DNA of 64,000 nucleotides. Source: Burkholderiales bacterium. GTDB lineage: Bacteria; Pseudomonadota; Gammaproteobacteria; Burkholderiales; SG8-41. Below are positions 60,351 through 64,000 of this stretch, piece after piece (within the stretch, counting starts at the first letter, position 1; each line of letters starts with the position of its first letter). The notes beneath the pieces are model-generated. The model was not told the origin of the DNA. It made no database searches and saw nothing but the letters and a program-made list of their open reading frames with translations. The stretch spans positions 124,001 to 188,000 of the forward strand of contig JAHCAI010000006.1 of assembly GCA_019634975.1 (NCBI GenBank), written 5' to 3'. Position numbers and translations under genes: made by a program.

Positions 60351-61505
60351 TCACCGCGCAGCGAATTCCTTCAGCACGTTCATGTCGGGCGCAAAGCCGA
60401 TGCCCGGCGCAGTGCTGAGCGTGACGAAACCTTCGGCCACCGTGATGCCCCGGGGCATCAGCAGTTCGCGCAGCGGATTCGGATTGGCGTCCCACTCGCC
60501 CCAGCCCTGGCCGCCGGCCGCGCCGAGCAGGTTCAGCGAGGCCATCAGCCCGACCGCGCTGCCCAGCCAGTGCGGGCAGAACTGCAGGCCCGCCGCGATG
60601 GCGCGCCGGCCCAGCGGCAGGCACTCGGTAAGGCCGCCCCATTTGCCCATGTCGGGCTGCAGGAACCGCAGCGCGCCGCTGCCGACGAAGGCGTCGAAGG
60701 CCGCACGCTCGCGGACATTCTCGCCGGCCGCCAGCGGCAGGGCGCTGCGGCCGGCCAGCGCCTGCCAGGCTGCGACCGGTTCGTCGCCGGCGAGCGGTTC
60801 TTCCATCCACAGCGGCCCGAATTCGGCGAATCCGGCGATGGCCTCCTGCGCCTGTTCGACGGTCCAGCGCTGGTTGGCGTCGTACATCAGCCGGCCGGAT
60901 GCGCCGAGCAGGGTCCTCAGCTCCGCGGAATTTTTCAGGTCCGTGGCCGGGTCGGCACCGACCTTGAGCTTGACGGCTCGAAACCCGTTGCGCAGCGCCT
61001 GCGCGGCCAGCGGGCCGGGCTCGTCGGGGCTGAGGCCGCTGGCATAGACCGCCACCCGGGAGACCCCGCCGAAGTACTGCCACAGCGGCTGGCCCGCGCG
61101 CTTCGCCACCAGGTCCCACAGCGCGTTGTCGATGCCGGCGGCGACCTGCGCGAAGGGACCGTATTCACCGCTGGTGATCGACGGGATGCGCAGCGCCTGC
61201 TCCAGCGTGCGGAACACGGCTTCCGGTCCCGCAAACTCGCAGCCGGCAATGACCGGCGCTGCAACCAGGTTGACGAGGTCCGCGCGATGCTGCGCGCCGC
61301 GGGGCGGGTAGTTGCACCACAGCTCGCCCCAGCCCTCGGCGCCCTCGGCATCGGTGACGCGGATCAGCAGTGCACTGCGCGAGGTCAGCGTGCGCCAGGA
61401 ATTCCTGACCGGCCTGGCGATCGGGGCTTCCAGCACAAAGGTGCTGATCTCGCCGATGCGGATCGGTACGGCAGCGGCGGAAGCCGCGTGATCAATGGCG
61501 CTCAT
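60351..61505 (-). CDS. Mandelate racemase/muconate lactonizing enzyme family protein (third, canonical)
   Basis: A 384-residue enolase-superfamily protein with complete motifs: K-L-K (K179, K181), D209 (M-Y-D-A-N-Q-R-W), E235 (W-M-E-E-P) and E262 (A-A-G-E-N-V), plus F-L-Q-P-D-M-G-K. It is therefore a likely active racemase, cycloisomerase or dehydratase. It is divergent from the TauD-family dioxygenase. The substrate is unknown. Confidence 0.9.
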   Translation of the reverse strand: MSAIDHAASAAAVPIRIGEISTFVLEAPIARPVRNSWRTLTSRSALLIRVTDAEGAEGWGELWCNYPPRGAQHRADLVNLVAAPVIAGCEFAGPEAVFRTLEQALRIPSITSGEYGPFAQVAAGIDNALWDLVAKRAGQPLWQYFGGVSRVAVYASGLSPDEPGPLAAQALRNGFRAVKLKVGADPATDLKNSAELRTLLGASGRLMYDANQRWTVEQAQEAIAGFAEFGPLWMEEPLAGDEPVAAWQALAGRSALPLAAGENVRERAAFDAFVGSGALRFLQPDMGKWGGLTECLPLGRRAIAAGLQFCPHWLGSAVGLMASLNLLGAAGGQGWGEWDANPNPLRELLMPRGITVAEGFVTLSTAPGIGFAPDMNVLKEFAAR

Positions 61506-61688
61506 GATTTTCCTGAATTCGTTTTTTCGAGCATGGTTTGATCTTACTTTACACGGCCGCCTTTCACCCGCAGGCCCAGGAGCCCGGGCTGTGTGACAAT
61601 GGTCGGCGCAAGGCAGCGCACGTCGAGTTCAAACTGCCCACGCGGGCCGCCGGCAGCCCGGCCTTGCTATTTCGTTACAGGAGAAATC

Positions 61689-62582
61689 ATGGATTCCATC
61701 GAGTCCCGCATCACCGTCAAGCGCCTGCACCCGCTGTTCGTGGCCGAGGTGACCGGCATCGATCTGAAGCTGCCGCTGTCGCGCGCGGATTTCCGCGTCA
61801 TCTGGGAGGCCTTCAACGAGCACCAGGTGCTGGTCTTCCGCGACCAGCATTTCGACGACGACTCGCAGATCGCGTTCTGCCGCCATTTCGGCGAACTCGA
61901 AACCATGATCGCCCACCCCGGCAACGACTGGAACCCCGGGCACATCTCGGTCATGACCAATCTCGGCAAGGACGGCAATTTCCTGCCGGCGGACCATCCG
62001 GCGATGGTGCACCGGGCGCGCAATGAGGACTGGCACAGCGACAGCTCGTTCAAGCCGGTGGCGGCGCTGGCCTCGATGCTCGCGGCGCGCATCGTGCCGC
62101 CGGTCGGCGGCAATACGGACTTGGCGAGCGCCAGGGCGGCCTGGGCGGACCTGCCGGCCGAACGCCAGGCCGCGCTGGAAGGTTTGACGGCGCTGCACCG
62201 CATGACGCTGCGGGACGCCGCCAACGACAAGGGCTACAAGGAAGAAGACAAGCAGCGCCATGTCGTCACCCACCCGCTGGTGCGGGCAAACCCGGTCAAC
62301 GGCCGCAAGGCGCTCTACGTCGGCGCGCACGCGCAGGAGATCGTCGGCATGCCGCCGGAGGAGGGTGCGCGGCTGATTGAAGAACTGACGGTCCATTGCA
62401 CGCAGCCGCAGTATGTCTACAGCCACCACTGGCGCGACGGCGACGCCGTGCTCTGGGATAACCGCTGCACGCTGCACCGTGCTACGCCGTTCGAAACGGC
62501 AAAATACAAGCGCAAGCTGCACCGCACGACCATTGCCGGCAAGTCACCGGACAGTGCGTTTGCGAATGTGCCGGGAGCCTAA
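61689..62582 (+). CDS. TauD/TfdA-family Fe(II)/2-oxoglutarate dioxygenase
   Basis: A 297-residue protein with the facial triad H116-x-D118 (D-W-H-S-D-S-S) and distal H263 (C-T-L-H-R-A), and R279 for 2-oxoglutarate. These enzymes oxidise taurine, 2,4-D or other acids, releasing sulfite or aldehydes. CAGGAGAAATC precedes ATG 61689. It is divergent from the enolase-superfamily gene and convergent with the alcohol dehydrogenase. Taurine use is not supported, as no TauABC is near. Confidence 0.93.
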   Translation: MDSIESRITVKRLHPLFVAEVTGIDLKLPLSRADFRVIWEAFNEHQVLVFRDQHFDDDSQIAFCRHFGELETMIAHPGNDWNPGHISVMTNLGKDGNFLPADHPAMVHRARNEDWHSDSSFKPVAALASMLAARIVPPVGGNTDLASARAAWADLPAERQAALEGLTALHRMTLRDAANDKGYKEEDKQRHVVTHPLVRANPVNGRKALYVGAHAQEIVGMPPEEGARLIEELTVHCTQPQYVYSHHWRDGDAVLWDNRCTLHRATPFETAKYKRKLHRTTIAGKSPDSAFANVPGA

Positions 62583-62646
62583 GGACAGGGGTTATGGGGC
62601 CTGACGCCATTTATCCCATTGACCTTCACGTCGATCAGCGCACTGC

Positions 62647-63666
62647 TCAGCCGTCGAAATCCGCCTTCAGCACAATGCGGTAACGCGCCTTGCCGGCCTT
62701 CAGATGGGCAATCGCATCATTCACCTTGCTCATTGCAAACTCCTCCACCTGCGGCGCGATGCCGTGGCGGGCGCAGAAAGCCAGCATTTTCGCGATGCTG
62801 CCCGGCGAACCGGTGGGCGAGCCGGAAACGCTTTTCTGCCCCATGATCAGCGCAAAGGCCTGCACCGGGATCGGTTCCAGTACGGCGCCGACCAGGTGCA
62901 GCCGGCCTTTGGGGCCGAGGCTGGCGATGATGACGTCCCAGTCAAGCGCGACGTTGGCGGTGACGATTACCAGGTCGAGGCTGTCGGCAATGGCGGCGAT
63001 GGCTTTCGAGTCGCGGCTGGACACCACGTGATGCGCACCCAGCGCGCGCGCTTCTGCGTGCTTGGATGCGCTGGACGTGAAGGCGGTGACCTCGCAGCCC
63101 CAGGCCTTGAGGAAGCGCAGCGCCATGTGGCCGAGGCCGCCGATGCCGACCACACCCACCCGGCTGATGGGTTTGATGTTGTATTCCAGCAGCGGACTGA
63201 ATACCGTGATGCCGCCGCAGAACAGCGGCCCCGCGGTTTCCGGCGGCAGGCCTGCAGGCAGCGGTATCGCCCACGCCCAGTGCGCGCGCAACCGCTCGGC
63301 AAAGCCGCCGTGGTGGCCGACGATGGTCGCCTGTGCGGTGCTGCACAGGTGCTGGTCGCCGCCGATGCAGGGCGCGCAGTGCATGCAACTGGCGCTGGTC
63401 CAGCCCACGCCCACCTGCTGGCCCTTGGCGAGGCCCTTGACCCGCGCGCCCAGCGCCACAATGCGTCCGACCACTTCGTGACCCGGCACCAGCGGGTAGG
63501 CGGCCATGCCCCATTCATCGTCAATCATCGACAGGTCGGAATGGCACATGCCGCAATATTCAACGGCAACTTCGACCTCCTCGTCGCCCAGCGGGCCGGG
63601 ATTGAAATCGAGTCGTTCCAGTTTCTGTTTGGCGGCCGGGGCGGCCCAGGCGCGTATGCTGGTCAT
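62647..63666 (-). CDS. Zinc-dependent alcohol dehydrogenase (cinnamyl/YahK type)
   Basis: A 339-residue medium-chain dehydrogenase. Catalytic zinc site: C41 (C-G-M-C-H-S-D), H63-E64 (P-G-H-E-V). Structural zinc: C94, C97, C100 and C108. The nucleotide motif G-I-G-G-L-G-H is near 173. It resembles the YahK/CAD group, which reduces aldehydes with NADPH. The start is ATG 63666. The downstream 334 nt hold no gene. Confidence 0.93.
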   Translation of the reverse strand: MTSIRAWAAPAAKQKLERLDFNPGPLGDEEVEVAVEYCGMCHSDLSMIDDEWGMAAYPLVPGHEVVGRIVALGARVKGLAKGQQVGVGWTSASCMHCAPCIGGDQHLCSTAQATIVGHHGGFAERLRAHWAWAIPLPAGLPPETAGPLFCGGITVFSPLLEYNIKPISRVGVVGIGGLGHMALRFLKAWGCEVTAFTSSASKHAEARALGAHHVVSSRDSKAIAAIADSLDLVIVTANVALDWDVIIASLGPKGRLHLVGAVLEPIPVQAFALIMGQKSVSGSPTGSPGSIAKMLAFCARHGIAPQVEEFAMSKVNDAIAHLKAGKARYRIVLKADFDG

Positions 63667-64000
63667 GGCTGTTTACTCCGCTGAATAACGTTGAAAGTGT
63701 GGGTTCATCATGTCGCAATGAAATCATCCGGCATCATGCCCGCACCGTATGACCGCATTGTGCTGCAACAGTGCCGTGGTCCTCAGCATTCAATGTGGCC
63801 ACCGATCCGCCTGAACAGCTCCGGTTAGTCCTGTCGCACGCTGCTTGAAGCGGCAGGATGATGCGCAAAAGGCGAAACCGGTTTGCAAGTACCCGCCTGA
63901 GGGTCAACAATACCTGCTGGTGTCCGCCGAACCAGGGCTCCTATCCTGGACGTCCCTCGCAATCCGCGGACGGTTCTGTGTTTAACCTGACCTCAGGGGG
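63667..64000. other. Region without a supported gene
   Basis: The last 334 nt on both strands contain only short frames, and I see no RNA gene or strong hairpin. It probably contains the promoter of the alcohol dehydrogenase gene and sequence upstream of a gene beyond the right edge. Confidence 0.6.

Overview
This 64 kb window is high-GC chromosomal DNA that reads like a betaproteobacterium of the Burkholderiales type. The main reason is the number of Bug/TctC-type periplasmic solute-binding proteins: ten genes, with only one matching membrane transporter. Gene families such as SlyX, the YbcJ-like S4 protein, EptA, GDT1 and a RamB/ScfR-like regulator fit the same picture. No rRNA, tRNA, insertion sequence, prophage or CRISPR array is visible. 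Species and taxonomy are inference.

Layout. 1-4.1 kb: a cut-off lipoprotein gene, S4 RNA-binding protein, SlyX, a class C beta-lactamase-like esterase, small proteins, methylmalonyl-CoA epimerase-like and PaaI-like enzymes. 4.1-15.5 kb: an accessory catabolic stretch in which Bug genes alternate with enzymes (deacetylase-like, carboxymuconolactone decarboxylase-like, enolase superfamily, HIT-like, Tat-exported F420-type reductase, bicupin) and a double Usp protein. 15.6-28.1 kb: housekeeping and envelope genes, including a zinc-ribbon protein followed by a frameshifted proline-rich ORF, M32 carboxypeptidase, a GDT1 manganese exporter behind a yybP-ykoY riboswitch, a renalase-like flavoprotein, a FAS1 protein divergent from a TetR regulator, a PAP2-EptA lipid A pair, TerB, a Spy-like protein, an exported methyltransferase-like protein and LOG. 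28.1-36.5 kb: a probable selenoprotein (AhpD/CMD family with Cys-x-x-Sec), a Bug gene, small secreted proteins, GFA and dienelactone hydrolase enzymes, and a RamB/ScfR-like regulator divergent from a ketopantoate reductase-like gene. 36.5-48 kb: SemiSWEET, membrane proteins, an MBL hydrolase, a TctA-TctB fusion with its TctC, a PAS-PAS-GGDEF-EAL protein and two Bug genes. 48-64 kb: DASS symporter, CocE-type hydrolase, Bug, a decayed toxin-antitoxin locus, two further enolase-superfamily enzymes, Usp, a PLP aminotransferase, a membrane/AIM24-like + Mrr-like + TerD cluster, a TauD-type dioxygenase and a zinc alcohol dehydrogenase.

The most striking item is at 28143-28739 on the minus strand. 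Two abutting frames form one AhpD-like protein if the in-frame TGA at 28497-28499 is read as selenocysteine. It stands where the second Cys of the CxxC motif belongs, and 12 nt later comes a perfect hairpin with a GGUCU loop, the apical loop of the E. coli fdhF SECIS. Other notable items are an identical 19-nt AT-rich sequence in three intergenic regions, a 14-bp-periodic triple repeat at the regulator promoter, the TctA-TctB fusion, and a toxin gene killed by Trp-to-TGA and fused in frame to its antitoxin.
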